64,000 nt of DNA from Pseudomonas bharatica CSV86 (GTDB lineage Bacteria; Pseudomonadota; Gammaproteobacteria; Pseudomonadales; Pseudomonadaceae). The translations under genes were made by a program, and so were the position numbers. This document shows positions 1 through 10,715 of this stretch, in pieces (position 1 is the stretch's first letter; every line of letters starts with the position of its first letter). The notes below the pieces were generated by a model that did no database searches, was not told the DNA's origin, and was given only the letters and a program-made list of their open reading frames with translations. The stretch covers positions 930,001 through 994,000 of the forward strand of contig NZ_AMWJ02000002.1 of the NCBI RefSeq assembly GCF_000319305.2, given 5' to 3'.

Positions 1-2
1 TA

Positions 3-767
3 AAACCGTTCAAGCCAATCGGATGTGCCGAGTGCCGCAATCCTGACGGCCTGGGATTCGACTTCACCATGGCGTTCCAACCCATCTTCAATGTCACCAC
101 CGCAAAGCCTTATGCCTACGAGGCTCTGGTTCGGGGCCTTGATGGGCAGTCCGCGGCCAGCATCCTGGCCAGGGTCAATGAAACCAACCGCTATCGATTC
201 GACCAGGCGTGCCGGGTCAAGGCGATCGAGTTGGCGGCACAGCTCGGTATGCCGGCAATACCGGACTGCAAGCTGAGCATCAACTTTCTTCCCAACGCGG
301 TCTACCGCGCCGAGACCTGTGTTCGCGCAACGCTGGAAGCCGCCAGTGAATGGGCATTCCCCATCGACCGGATCATGTTCGAAGTCACCGAAGGTGAGCA
401 GGTCGAGGATCCAGACCATCTGAAATCCATCTTCCTCGAATACGAGCGCCAGGGATTCACCACGGCAATCGATGATTTCGGCTCGGGGTATTCAGGCCTC
501 AACCTGCTGGCCATGTTCCAGCCCCAGGTGCTGAAAATCGACATGGCGCTGACCCGCGGCATCGGCCAGGACAGTGTGCGACGCGCCATTGTCGAAGGGA
601 TCGTCCTGGTTTCCAGGCGCCTGGGCATCACCGTCATCGCGGAGGGTATCGAAACACGCGAGGAACGAGACGCCCTTGCAGCACTGGGTATCGAGTTGAT
701 GCAGGGGTACCTGTTCGCGAAACCGAGCATCGGCGTATTGCAATCGATGCCAACGGAGCTGATCTGA
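3..767 (+). CDS. EAL-domain c-di-GMP phosphodiesterase, 5'-truncated
   Basis: The reading frame is open to the window edge, so the start lies outside; the ATG at 69 is internal. Visible protein begins with a short Cys-containing segment (GCAECRN) and a GFDFTMAFQPI stretch, then a full EAL domain. Residues expected for activity are present: EAL in YEALVRG, Asn in INFLP, Glu in FEVTE, DDFGSGYS, the Lys of KIDMAL, AEGIE and the QGYLFAKP end. It should hydrolyse c-di-GMP to pGpG in the cytoplasm. The N-terminal Cys motif resembles small single-domain EAL proteins rather than GGDEF-EAL hybrids. It runs opposite to the catabolic cluster that follows and has no obvious link to it. Confidence 0.85.
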   Translation, partial: KPFKPIGCAECRNPDGLGFDFTMAFQPIFNVTTAKPYAYEALVRGLDGQSAASILARVNETNRYRFDQACRVKAIELAAQLGMPAIPDCKLSINFLPNAVYRAETCVRATLEAASEWAFPIDRIMFEVTEGEQVEDPDHLKSIFLEYERQGFTTAIDDFGSGYSGLNLLAMFQPQVLKIDMALTRGIGQDSVRRAIVEGIVLVSRRLGITVIAEGIETREERDALAALGIELMQGYLFAKPSIGVLQSMPTELI

Positions 768-895
768 ACGCTGGCTGGCCTCTGGAAACCCCATGAACGA
801 AAAAGCCCGCTGACCGTCACCGGCAGCGAGCCATTTCATCTTTCATTCACCTTGAAGCGCGCCCGGGTTTGCTGATCAAGCGAGCTGCCGGCGAG

Positions 896-2326
896 TCACT
901 GCTGTCCCCAGCCGACGATGCCCTTGATCTCCAGGAAGTCATGGATACCCCACCCCGCATACTCGCGTCCGTTACCCGACTGCTTGTAGCCACCGAAGGG
1001 TGCGAAGGTGTCCCAGCTTGGGTAGTTCAGGTAGACCGAGCCGGCCCGCATGCGACCGGCGACGGCGCGGGCTTTTTCGAGATCCCGTGACTGCACGTAG
1101 GCCGCCAGGCCGTAGACCGTGTCGTTGGCCATCTCGATCGCCTGTTCCAGCGTGTCATAGGGCATGATCGACAGCACGGGACCGAAGATTTCCTCGCGGG
1201 CGATGGTCATGTGCGGCGTGACGTTGCCGAACACGGTCGGTCGCACGTAATAGCCTTTGTCCAGCCCGTCAGGCCGCCCGAGGCCGCCGGCGACCAGCGT
1301 GGCGCCCTCTTCGATGCCGCTGGCGATCAGCCCCTGGATCTTGTTGAACTGTGCCTCGCTGATGACCGGCCCCAGATTGGTTTTTTCGTCCAGCGGGCTG
1401 CCGGTGACCAATTGCCCGGCAGTCAGCCTGGCGATCTCCAGCGCGCGGGCATGCAGGCTGGCCGGCACCAGCATACGGGTCGGCGCGTCGCAGGATTGCC
1501 CGGAGTTGGAGAAACAGCCCTGCACGCCCTTGGCCACCGCCACGTCGAGGTCGGCGTCCTCGAGCAGGATATTGGCCGACTTGCCGCCCAGTTCCTGGGC
1601 CACGCGCTTGACGGTATCGGCCGCTGTCTTGGCGACGATGATGCCGGCGCGAGTGGAGCCGGTGAACGAGACCATGTCCACTTTCGGGTGGCTCGCCATG
1701 TGCTGGCCCACGTCGGGACCGGTGCCGTTGAGCAGGTTGAACACCCCCGCCGGCACGCCGGCCTCATGCAGGATCTCGGCAAAGATGATGCCGGTGAGCG
1801 GCGCGATTTCGCTGGGCTTGAGTACCACGGTGCAGCCGGCGGCGATGGCCGGCGCCACCTTGCAGACGATCTGGTTCAGCGGCCAGTTCCACGGCGTGAT
1901 CAGGGCGCACACGCCAATGGCCTCGCGCACCACATGGGTGGCACCGTGCTGCTCGCTGAACCGGAAGTTTTCCAGGGCGCTGATGGTGGACTCCAGGTGC
2001 GCGCGACCGCTCCAGATCTGCGCATCACGGGCAAAATGCAGCGGTGCCCCCATCTCCTGGCTGACAGCCTTGACCAGGTCTTCGTAGCGCAGGTTGTACA
2101 CCCGCAGGATTTCCTTGAGCAGGGCCAGGCGTTCAGCAACGGACGTATTCGAGAACGCCGGGAAGGCCCGGGCAGCGGCCTCGACCGCCTTGTCGACATC
2201 CCGGGCGTCGCCCACGGCGATCTGGATGAACGCCTGCTCGGTGGCAGGATCGATCACGTCCAGGGTGTTGCCGGCATGCGGGGCTACCCACTGGCCGTCG
2301 ATGTAAAACTTCAATGCGTTGTTCAT
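896..2326 (-). CDS. NAD(P)+-dependent aldehyde dehydrogenase
   Basis: A full-length aldehyde dehydrogenase of 476 residues. The general-base motif ELGGKS (Glu about 245) and the catalytic Cys in GQSCDAP (about 279) are present, as are the cofactor motifs PWNWPL and FTGSTRAG. It oxidises an aldehyde to the carboxylate with NAD(P)+ in the cytoplasm. I chose the ATG at 2326, which has GGAGA upstream, over a GTG four codons earlier. It is the last gene of the leftward cluster, after mmsA with a 75-bp gap. The context suggests it acts on the aldehyde released by the upstream amine oxidases; the exact substrate cannot be read from the sequence. Confidence 0.88.
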   Translation of the reverse strand: MNNALKFYIDGQWVAPHAGNTLDVIDPATEQAFIQIAVGDARDVDKAVEAAARAFPAFSNTSVAERLALLKEILRVYNLRYEDLVKAVSQEMGAPLHFARDAQIWSGRAHLESTISALENFRFSEQHGATHVVREAIGVCALITPWNWPLNQIVCKVAPAIAAGCTVVLKPSEIAPLTGIIFAEILHEAGVPAGVFNLLNGTGPDVGQHMASHPKVDMVSFTGSTRAGIIVAKTAADTVKRVAQELGGKSANILLEDADLDVAVAKGVQGCFSNSGQSCDAPTRMLVPASLHARALEIARLTAGQLVTGSPLDEKTNLGPVISEAQFNKIQGLIASGIEEGATLVAGGLGRPDGLDKGYYVRPTVFGNVTPHMTIAREEIFGPVLSIMPYDTLEQAIEMANDTVYGLAAYVQSRDLEKARAVAGRMRAGSVYLNYPSWDTFAPFGGYKQSGNGREYAGWGIHDFLEIKGIVGWGQQ

Positions 2327-2401
2327 TTCTGTCTCCACGGTGAGCAGGACGCCGCGTTAGGCTCATCGCCCACGCGGCAGGATTGACCTGACCTTGGCCA
2401 C

Positions 2402-3901
<1,500 letters not shown>

Positions 3902-3942
3902 GCATATTCTCCGATGCCGAAAGCCGGCTGTTCAGGGGCCGG

Positions 3943-4302
3943 TCAGGCCTTGACCGCTGCCTGCAGGGCGATTTCGACGAGGATGTTCTCCGCCGCCATG
4001 TTGGCCTCCACCGTGGCCCGTGCCGGCAGCGCGTCCTGCGGGATCCACTCGCGCCACACGGCGTTCATGGCGGCAAAGTCCTGCACGGCATGCTTGAGCC
4101 AGATCTGCGCGAACAGGATGTGCGACTTGTCGGAACCGGCTTCGGCCAGCAGTGCATCGATCCGCGCCAGGACCTGGGCAGTCTGCCCGGAGACATCCTG
4201 GGTGCGGTCGGCCGGCACCTGGCCGGTGATGTAGACGATGCCGTTGTGCACCAGCGCGTGGCTGAGCAGGCCGGGGTTGGGTTGCAGACGAGTGATGGTC
4301 AT
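3943..4302 (-). CDS. RidA family imine/enamine deaminase
   Basis: A 119-residue RidA/YjgF/UK114-type protein. Family members are cytosolic homotrimers that hydrolyse reactive enamine/imine intermediates made by PLP enzymes or flavin amine oxidases. The N-terminal core contains VYITGQVPAD and the C-terminal half ends ATVEANMAAENILVEI, matching the family fold. The conserved Arg seen in RidA proper is in LPARATVE. I start at the ATG at 4302 because AGGAATCACC precedes it and the family begins here; an 18-codon upstream extension is not conserved-looking. Its place in a cluster with two FAD amine dehydrogenases fits clearance of their imine products. Confidence 0.85.
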   Translation of the reverse strand: MTITRLQPNPGLLSHALVHNGIVYITGQVPADRTQDVSGQTAQVLARIDALLAEAGSDKSHILFAQIWLKHAVQDFAAMNAVWREWIPQDALPARATVEANMAAENILVEIALQAAVKA

Positions 4303-4348
4303 GAGGTGATTCCTGTTGGGTGGGTGAATGCTGTTGAAGGTGAATAGC

Positions 4349-5383
4349 TCAGGCAATTTTCAGCACCGTGCGGCCCACCAACTGGCCCTGGCGCATGCGT
4401 GCAAAGATGTCGTTGATGTCGTCCAGGCGCTCCAGGTTGACCTGGGCCTTGACCTGGCCGCGGGCGGCGAAGGCCACCGCCTCGTTGAGGTCCTGCCGGG
4501 TGCCGATGTTCGAGCCGGTGATGGACAGCTCCCAGCCGCTGATGCTGGAGATCGATGCGCGCACCGTATCGGCATCGCCACCGGGCAGGCCGATGAACAC
4601 CGCCGTGCCGCCAGGGCGCAGCATCCTCACCGACTGCTCGAAGGCGGCATTGGCAGTGGCCGTCACCAGTACCGCGTGGACGCCACCCGGAATGTGCCGC
4701 TTGAGGGTTTCCACCGGGTTATCGAGGGCGTCGACCAGGCACTCGGCGCCGTAACTGCGTGCAAGCTCCAGCTTGTCGGCGGACACATCGATGGCCGCCA
4801 CCCGCAAGCCCATAGCGACGGCGTACTGCACCGCCACATGGCCCAGGCCGCCGATGCCCATGACCGCCACCCACTGCCCCGCCCGGGCGCGGGAGCGCTT
4901 CAGGCCCCGGTACGTGGTCACTCCGGCGCAGAGGATGGGCGCCAGGGCGTAGAGATCGGCCCCAGGCTCGATGGTGGCGACAAAGCCTGCCGGCGCCACC
5001 ATGTACTCGGCGTAGCCGCCCTGCTTGCTGTAGCCGGTGGATTCGCGCTGGGCGCAGATGGTTTCCATGCCGCCCAGGCAGAACTCGCAGGTGCCGCACG
5101 CGCTGTACATCCACGGCATGCCAACGGCTGCGCCGATCGGCGGTTCGCTGACCCCGGCACCATGGGCCGCCACATGCCCGGTGATTTCATGACCGGGGAT
5201 CAGCGGCAAGGTCGGCAACGCGGACCAGTCGCCATCAATCGCATGCAGGTCGCTGTGGCACACGCCACAGGCCGCGATACGAATGAGGATTTCGCCGGGG
5301 CCGGGCTTCGGAATCGGCACTTGCTCGATACGCAGCGGCTCACCTACAGCGTGCAGGACCGCAGCCTTCATGGTCTGACTCAT
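4349..5383 (-). CDS. Zinc-dependent alcohol dehydrogenase (AdhP type)
   Basis: A 344-residue medium-chain dehydrogenase. Catalytic zinc ligands are visible as C39 in CGVCHSD and the PGHE pair near 65-66; the structural zinc cysteines are in CGTCEFC and a fourth Cys near 110. The NAD-binding loop is GIGGLGHVAVQ. It interconverts primary alcohols and aldehydes with NAD(H). The start at 5383 has an excellent AAGGAGAG ribosome site; a longer upstream frame lacks one. It follows the iclR gene by about 100 bp in the same direction and probably handles alcohol/aldehyde interconversion in the cluster. Confidence 0.87.
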   Translation of the reverse strand: MSQTMKAAVLHAVGEPLRIEQVPIPKPGPGEILIRIAACGVCHSDLHAIDGDWSALPTLPLIPGHEITGHVAAHGAGVSEPPIGAAVGMPWMYSACGTCEFCLGGMETICAQRESTGYSKQGGYAEYMVAPAGFVATIEPGADLYALAPILCAGVTTYRGLKRSRARAGQWVAVMGIGGLGHVAVQYAVAMGLRVAAIDVSADKLELARSYGAECLVDALDNPVETLKRHIPGGVHAVLVTATANAAFEQSVRMLRPGGTAVFIGLPGGDADTVRASISSISGWELSITGSNIGTRQDLNEAVAFAARGQVKAQVNLERLDDINDIFARMRQGQLVGRTVLKIA

Positions 5384-5486
5384 AACTCTCTCCTTCACGT
5401 ACGCCTGGATTTCGGGCAATGGGGCACCTATACCGCCGGCCAGGGCCGGCAGCAGGGTGTTCGGGTGCAAGGGGTTCCCCGGGGCG

Positions 5487-6278
5487 TCAGCCCACGGGGC
5501 GTAAACTGCGCGTCGCGCTGGCTATGTTTCGGGCGGTGTTGATGACCTTGGGCGCCAGTTGGCTACGCGCGTCCTCGAGGGTCCAGCGGCTGAACGGCAC
5601 GGAAATGTTGACCGCGCCCAACGGATAGCCATCGGCATTGACCACAGCGGCGGCAACGCTGATATCGCCGGCGAAGTACTCTTCCTGGGCATAGGCATAC
5701 CCGGCGCTGCGGGCTTCGGCGACCAACGCACGCAGTTGGTCCAGTTCCGTCACCGTGCTGGCGGTATAGCCCTGACGCTCGGAGGCCATCAGGATCGCGT
5801 CGGACTCGTCCTCCGGCAGCGCTGCCAGGTAAGCACGGCCCGCCGATGTGCAGTACATGGGCAGGTGCCGGCCCAATGGCATGTGGATGGCGATCTGCTT
5901 GTGGCTTGGGAAACGTGCCACGTAGAGCATGTCCAACCCGCAGGGTTCAAGCAGGTTGCAGCTTTCCTCGACATTGCGGTTGAGCTCATGCAGGTACGGA
6001 TTGGAGCGCTCGATCAATTCGCTGGTCTGCAGATAGCCGGTGCCCAGGTCCAGTGACTTGGGCGCCAGGCGAAGACGCTTGGTCACCGGCTCCTTGTACA
6101 GATAGCCCAGCGCTTCGAGGGTAAAGGCGGAACGCTGCACGGTGCTTTTGTTCAGCCCCGTGTGTTCGGCCAGCTCGACCAGGCTCATGCTCGGCCGCCC
6201 GGCTCGGAATGCCGTCAGGATCGAAAGCCCTTTCGACAGGGCAGTGATGAAAAGTGGTGAGTCTTCCAGGGAACTCAT
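5487..6278 (-). CDS. IclR family transcriptional regulator
   Basis: A 263-residue IclR protein. An N-terminal winged helix-turn-helix (about residues 15-75, with LVELAEHTGLNKSTVQR) precedes the GAF-like effector domain, which contains MPLGRHLPMYCTSAGRAYLA and GDISVAAAVVNADGYPLGAVNIS. IclR proteins act as tetramers that bind promoter palindromes and respond to small acids or amines. The ATG at 6278 is preceded by AAGGAT. The frame continues upstream in a non-homologous extension that I discard. The gene sits inside the catabolic cluster, between the FAD dehydrogenases and adhP, and is the obvious candidate for its substrate-responsive regulator. Confidence 0.88.
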   Translation of the reverse strand: MSSLEDSPLFITALSKGLSILTAFRAGRPSMSLVELAEHTGLNKSTVQRSAFTLEALGYLYKEPVTKRLRLAPKSLDLGTGYLQTSELIERSNPYLHELNRNVEESCNLLEPCGLDMLYVARFPSHKQIAIHMPLGRHLPMYCTSAGRAYLAALPEDESDAILMASERQGYTASTVTELDQLRALVAEARSAGYAYAQEEYFAGDISVAAAVVNADGYPLGAVNISVPFSRWTLEDARSQLAPKVINTARNIASATRSLRPVG

Positions 6279-6370
6279 GGATTTATCCTTATTCTGCAGC
6301 ATCGGCATACGCATCACGGTACGTTTCAGGTTATGCGGGTTCGAGGGCGTACGGTACCCGTTTGGCTCGC

Positions 6371-7540
6371 TCATTCGAAATGACTCAGTACGATGCCAGG
6401 TTCTACCACTGGCCGGTTCAGTTCGAATCGGTCCACGGCGAACGGGCGCATGCGCTCGTCCACCTGCCCGCTGACAATTGCCTTGGCCAACAACTCGCCG
6501 GCAGCCGGAGCGCCTGCGTGGCCGTAACACCAACCAGCGCTGACAAACAGCCCCGGCAACGCATGATGGGCGCCCAGCAGCGGCCCGAAATCCTTGGAGA
6601 TGTGTACCAGCCCCGCCCATTGGCGCAGGATCCGGGCGTGGCCCAGTTGCGGAAACATCTCCACATACGCCCGCGCGGTGGCTGCCATCACGGGCACATC
6701 GGCATTCAGGGTGTGTTGCGGGCGCTCGGCCACCTCGGCCCCTCCCACCACTTCCCCACGCGCGGTCTGATGCATATAGCAAAGCCGATCCAGCAACGCC
6801 ACGGCCGGACCGATCAGGGGCCGCGTGGGTTCCAGCGCCATGGCTTCCAGGCGCATCGGGTAGCCATCCAGCGGTACTCCGGCCATCTGCGCCAGGGCAT
6901 TGCTCTGGGCACCACCGGCCAGTACCAGGGTGTCGCTGGCAATCCGCTGGTCGCCGACCCGCACCCCGGAAACCCGCCCGGCGCTCTGGTCGATGGCGGT
7001 GACGCAGGTCCGATAGTGAATGCTTACGCCCCGGGCCTCGCACGCCCGGCGATAGGCGTGCATGGCGGCATGATGAGGCGCCACGCCACTGTCAGGCAGG
7101 TGCAACGCCGCGCTCACCCGTTCATGGGCCAGGGCGGGTAGCACTTCACGCAACCGGCCCGGTGTCAGCAGGTGGGAATGGATCCCGCATTCCTTGTGCA
7201 CGGCCAGCGTGCGGTCGAGCAATCCGGCCGTGGCACTGCGCTCGCCCACCATGGTGTAGCCGCGGCGGGAATACATGACGTTCTCGCCCAGGCGCCTGGA
7301 CAGGCCTTGCCACAATTCGCAGGAATGGGCGAAGAAACGTGTCCATTCGGGAGAGCTGAAGGCACCGCGAATCAGCGTACCGTTGCGGCCCGAGGCTCCG
7401 CCCTGCCAGTAGCCGGCGTCGAGCACGAGTATGTCGCGCACACCCAGTTCCGCCAGGTTGAACGCCAGCGACAGGCCCTGGATCCCTGCGCCGACAATGA
7501 TGATCGATGCCTTGGCAGGCAAAGGATTAGGCATACTCAT
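6371..7540 (-). CDS. FAD-dependent amine/opine oxidoreductase, HcnC/OoxB/DadA-like
   Basis: A 389-residue DAO-superfamily flavoprotein. The N-terminal Rossmann motif GAGIQGLSLAFNLAELG binds FAD; a second typical segment is WGPLLGAHHALPGLFVSAGWCYGHAGAPAAGELLA near the C-terminus (here GRCWAP-like wording differs by frame; the true frame reads KDFGPLLGAHH then SAGWCYGHAG). Family members oxidise secondary amines, D-amino acids or opines. The ATG overlaps the stop of the upstream OoxA/HcnB-like gene (ATGA at 7537-7540), so the two are translationally coupled and probably form a membrane-associated heterodimeric dehydrogenase as in HcnBC or octopine/nopaline oxidase. Substrate is unknown. Confidence 0.85.
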   Translation of the reverse strand: MSMPNPLPAKASIIIVGAGIQGLSLAFNLAELGVRDILVLDAGYWQGGASGRNGTLIRGAFSSPEWTRFFAHSCELWQGLSRRLGENVMYSRRGYTMVGERSATAGLLDRTLAVHKECGIHSHLLTPGRLREVLPALAHERVSAALHLPDSGVAPHHAAMHAYRRACEARGVSIHYRTCVTAIDQSAGRVSGVRVGDQRIASDTLVLAGGAQSNALAQMAGVPLDGYPMRLEAMALEPTRPLIGPAVALLDRLCYMHQTARGEVVGGAEVAERPQHTLNADVPVMAATARAYVEMFPQLGHARILRQWAGLVHISKDFGPLLGAHHALPGLFVSAGWCYGHAGAPAAGELLAKAIVSGQVDERMRPFAVDRFELNRPVVEPGIVLSHFE

Positions 7541-9018
7541 TTCAAAGGCTCGACTACATCGGCCAGGCCCGCGGCCTGAGCGACGCTCAGGGCCCGGCGT
7601 GGCGGGCGCAGCGTCGGCCTGGCCAGCAGCTCCAGGGCGATACCGCTTCGGGCACTGACCCAGGCGCGCAGCGAATCCCAGCAGGGTTGTCCCTGGCAAG
7701 GGCCCATGCCGCACGAAGTCAGGCGTTTGATCACTTCCAGATCGGTGATGCCCTGCTCTACCAGCGCTTGTACCTCATGGCTGGACACGTCGAAGCACGG
7801 GCACAACAAGGTGTGACGGGACGCTGGCGCCGCCACGGGCACCGGCTGGTCCGGCTCGGCAGCGGCCCCCACCAGTTGCCAGTCGCAAGGGCGTTGCTCG
7901 TGCAACTGCAGCAAGCCTTCGGCGCGGCCCTGGAAGGTCAGGCTGGCCTCTGTCAGCCAAGGGCCGGAATGTACGAGCGCATCGCAGGCAATGCGCTCGG
8001 CAAAATACGCTGCCTTGACCCTGTTGCGCCCCGCTACCCGACGCAAATCGCCCAACGGACGCACCGCCACGACCTTCACGCCCAACTGGCGCAAGCGCCT
8101 AGCCAATGCCTCCTGATCACCGTTGCCCACCACGACCACCCGCTCGCCCGGCGCCACGGCCTGCTCACTGGCCATGATCAGGGCCGTGCGTGCCTCCATC
8201 ACCCCCGGCAGCCACATACCGGGGACCACCGGCGGGCATGCGCGCCGTCCGGTGGCGAGGACAATCTCCTCGGCCTCGAGCGCCAGCGCACCCAGGCTTG
8301 GGTCATGGGGCGCGCCCAGTAGCAGCGCGCCCTCGCGGTAGGCACCAAACACCTCGACGCCCGTGACCAGCGTTACCCGCTCATCCAGGACTGGCCGAGC
8401 CAAGCCGGCGGCCCGCGCATACCGCGCCAGGTCATGACCACGGGTGACCAGCACCACATCCAGCCCTTGCGCAGCCGCCTCGTTGGCCGCCGCGCAGCCG
8501 GCGGGCCCGCCACCGATCACCAGGCGCCCGGCGCTCAAGCGACGGGCCGGCGGCACCGCGACCTCCCCGGTGTGGGTGGCCGGCCTGGCCGACCCGGCGA
8601 GAAACGCCAGGATCGCTTCCCAACGCTGGAACAACGCCGTGCCACTGGGCACCAGGTTGGTGTGCTCGAAACCGCCCTGGATCCAGCCCGACGGAATCAG
8701 CCGCGACAGGCGCAACACATCGAACGCCGGGCTCGGCCAGCAGTTCTGCATCTCCACCCGCACTCCGGCCGCCACCGGGAACAAGTCCAGACGCACGTTG
8801 GGCACGCCATCCACCCGCGCAAGCACACCGCTCAGGTAATTGCCCGAGTAGCCCAACGGCCGGTGGGATTTGCGCGTCCAGGCCAGCACCTTGATGCCGT
8901 TGGCCAACAAGGCCGTGGCCAGGCTTTCGCCCCGGCGTCCCTGAACCGGGCGATCGTTCCAGAAGAACCCGACCACCTCGCCGCTGGCGTGTTCGAGCCG
9001 CAGGTCGACTCTCCTCAT
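7537..9018 (-). CDS. Three-domain (2Fe-2S)/FAD oxidoreductase, OoxA/HcnB-like
   Basis: 493 residues in three parts. Residues about 1-110 resemble the ferredoxin-like N-terminal domain of sarcosine oxidase alpha/HcnA (RPVQGRRGESLATALLANGI, then HRPLGYSG). The middle is a pyridine-nucleotide disulphide-type FAD domain with GGGPAGCAAANEAA. The C-terminal BFD-like domain has cysteines in CPCFD and CGMGPCQGQPC that could hold a [2Fe-2S] cluster. In HcnA/HcnB the first two parts are separate genes; here they are fused, as in OoxA-type opine oxidases. Both ends overlap neighbours by 4 bp (ATGA at 9015-9018 and 7537-7540), so it is coupled to the permease and to the partner dehydrogenase. Confidence 0.83.
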   Translation of the reverse strand: MRRVDLRLEHASGEVVGFFWNDRPVQGRRGESLATALLANGIKVLAWTRKSHRPLGYSGNYLSGVLARVDGVPNVRLDLFPVAAGVRVEMQNCWPSPAFDVLRLSRLIPSGWIQGGFEHTNLVPSGTALFQRWEAILAFLAGSARPATHTGEVAVPPARRLSAGRLVIGGGPAGCAAANEAAAQGLDVVLVTRGHDLARYARAAGLARPVLDERVTLVTGVEVFGAYREGALLLGAPHDPSLGALALEAEEIVLATGRRACPPVVPGMWLPGVMEARTALIMASEQAVAPGERVVVVGNGDQEALARRLRQLGVKVVAVRPLGDLRRVAGRNRVKAAYFAERIACDALVHSGPWLTEASLTFQGRAEGLLQLHEQRPCDWQLVGAAAEPDQPVPVAAPASRHTLLCPCFDVSSHEVQALVEQGITDLEVIKRLTSCGMGPCQGQPCWDSLRAWVSARSGIALELLARPTLRPPRRALSVAQAAGLADVVEPLK

Positions 9019-9830
9019 GCCGCCGCCCTCCGGGCCTTGCGCTGGGCCATGATGCTGATGCACAGCATGCTGATCGACAGCAGCGTCATCAGTGTCGCTA
9101 CCACCGCGATCAGCGGATCGATCTCCGAGCGCAGCGAACTGAACATGCGCTTGGTCAGGGTGGAACTGTCACCGCCACTGATGAACAGCGAGATCACCGC
9201 TTCGTCCAGGGAGATGGCAAAGGCGAACATGGCGGCGGCGATTACCGAAAAGCGGATCTGCGGCAAGGTCACGTCGAAGAACGCTCGCAGCCGGGTCGCC
9301 CCGAGAATGCATGCGGCCTGCTCCAGGGTCATGTCGTAGCTGCGCAGGCCGGCGCTGACGTTGATTACCACGTAAGGCAGCGCCAACAGCGTGTGCGCCA
9401 GCACCAGGCCGGGGATGGTGTTGTTCATGTCCATGCGGGCATAGACAAAGAACAGGCCGATGGCGATGAAGATCGTCGGCACGATCATCGGCGCCATCAG
9501 CAGGCCGCGCAGCACGCCCGTCAGCCGCGACTGGGTGACATGCAGCGAATAGGCGGCCGCCGTGCCCAGCGTGGTGGCCAGCAGCATGGTCAGCGTCGCG
9601 GTGATCAGCGACACCACCGTCGCGCTGCGCCACTCCAGGGAGGCGAAATAGCTGAAGAACGGCTCGATGCTCAGCGACTTGGGCGGAAAACTCAGGTAGC
9701 GCGCATCGGACAGCGACATGGGGATCACGATCAGGGTCGGCAGGACCAGGAACAGCATGGTCGCCAGGACCAGCACGTACAGCCAGCAACCACGCAGGGC
9801 AGCCATCAGGGTTTGCTTGAATCCGATCAT
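9015..9830 (-). CDS. ABC transporter permease, PotC/spermidine-putrescine type
   Basis: A 271-residue inner-membrane permease of the PotC type. Hydrophobic helices are clear, for example LYVLVLATMLFLVLPTLIV near the N-terminus and LIAVVATLMTLLSISMLCI near the C-terminus. The EAA-loop that contacts the ATPase reads EQAACILGATRLRAFFDVTLPQI. It starts 4 bp after the corrected stop of permease 1 and overlaps the following oxidoreductase by 4 bp. As the sequence stands, a base loss in permease 1 makes the frame run straight through into this gene, giving an artificial 566-residue fusion; I treat them as two genes. Confidence 0.85.
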   Translation of the reverse strand: MIGFKQTLMAALRGCWLYVLVLATMLFLVLPTLIVIPMSLSDARYLSFPPKSLSIEPFFSYFASLEWRSATVVSLITATLTMLLATTLGTAAAYSLHVTQSRLTGVLRGLLMAPMIVPTIFIAIGLFFVYARMDMNNTIPGLVLAHTLLALPYVVINVSAGLRSYDMTLEQAACILGATRLRAFFDVTLPQIRFSVIAAAMFAFAISLDEAVISLFISGGDSSTLTKRMFSSLRSEIDPLIAVVATLMTLLSISMLCISIMAQRKARRAAA

Positions 9831-9834
9831 GATC

Positions 9835-10715
9835 TCACTCGCTGCGCCGGCTGAGGCCGGCGCCCTTCTTGACGATGAACAACATGAGCAGGGTGGCCAG
9901 CAACAGCACCACGCCCAGCGAAGACGCTGCCCCCAGTTGGCGTACATCGAGACATCGCTCTCGATCCGCATGGAGATCATCTGCACCTTGCCACCACCCA
10001 GCAGCGCAGGCGTGACGTAGAAGCCCAGCGTGATCACGAATACCAGGGTGGCACCGGCCGCCAGCCCTGGCAGCGACAACGGTAGGAACACATCGCGAAA
10101 GGCCCGGGAAGGCGACGCGCCGAAGGTGGCAGCCGCCTGGTTGTAGATCGGGTCGATGCTCTTCATGGCGGCATACAGAGGCAGGATCATGAATGGCAAC
10201 ATGATGTGCACCATGCCGATCACCGTGCCGGTCAGGTTATGCACCAGTGCCAGCGGCGTGTCGGTCAGGCCCAGGCTCATCAGCAGGTCGTTGGCGATAC
10301 CGCGACGCTGCAGGATGATCAGCCACGCGTAGGTACGCACCAGCAGCGAGGTCCATAGCGACACCAGCAGCAGCCCCATGGCCAGGTTGGCCAGCCAGCG
10401 CGCGCCCTTGACCATGAAGTAGGCGTAGGGGTAGCCGATCAGCACGCAGGCGATGGTGACAATGATGCTGATCTTGAAGGTCTGCACGAACGTCAGCACA
10501 TAGATCGGCTCCAGCAGCCGGGTGTAGTTCTCCACCGTCAACTGGCCGTTGGCATCGAACAGCGACAGCCAGAACAACCAGCCGATCGGCAGGACGAAGG
10601 TCAGCAGCACCAGCAGCAACGCAGGCAATCCCGAGCCGAACAGATACCAGCGGTGACGCCGCTCGGCACTGCGCAAGCGACGGGCATTCAACGCGTCCAG
10701 ATCGCCAATGCTCAT
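9835..10715 (-). pseudogene. ABC transporter permease, PotB type, with C-terminal frameshift
   Basis: The first permease, about 293 residues if repaired. It has the PotB-like start LLVLLTFVLPIGWLFWLSLF, several membrane helices and the EAA-loop QAAATFGASPSRAFRDVFLPLSLPG. After YANWG the frame turns into a Cys/Trp/Arg-rich nonsense stretch. Adding one C to the C5 run at 9930-9934 restores a hydrophobic helix (GVVLLLATLLMLFIVKKG) and a stop at 9835, 4 bp before permease 2. GGAGACGAACC precedes the ATG, which overlaps the ATPase stop (ATGA at 10712-10715). This is probably a sequence error, not a real fusion. Confidence 0.8.

Noticed and set aside
1211-2386. Large frames on the plus strand opposite the dehydrogenase, mmsA and transporter genes
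   Set aside because: They are mirror frames of GC-rich genes and have no domain or ribosome site.
9015-10715. A natural two-permease fusion protein of 566 residues
   Set aside because: The joint region is a nonsense Cys/Trp/Arg-rich stretch and one added C restores two normal permeases with a 4-bp gap.
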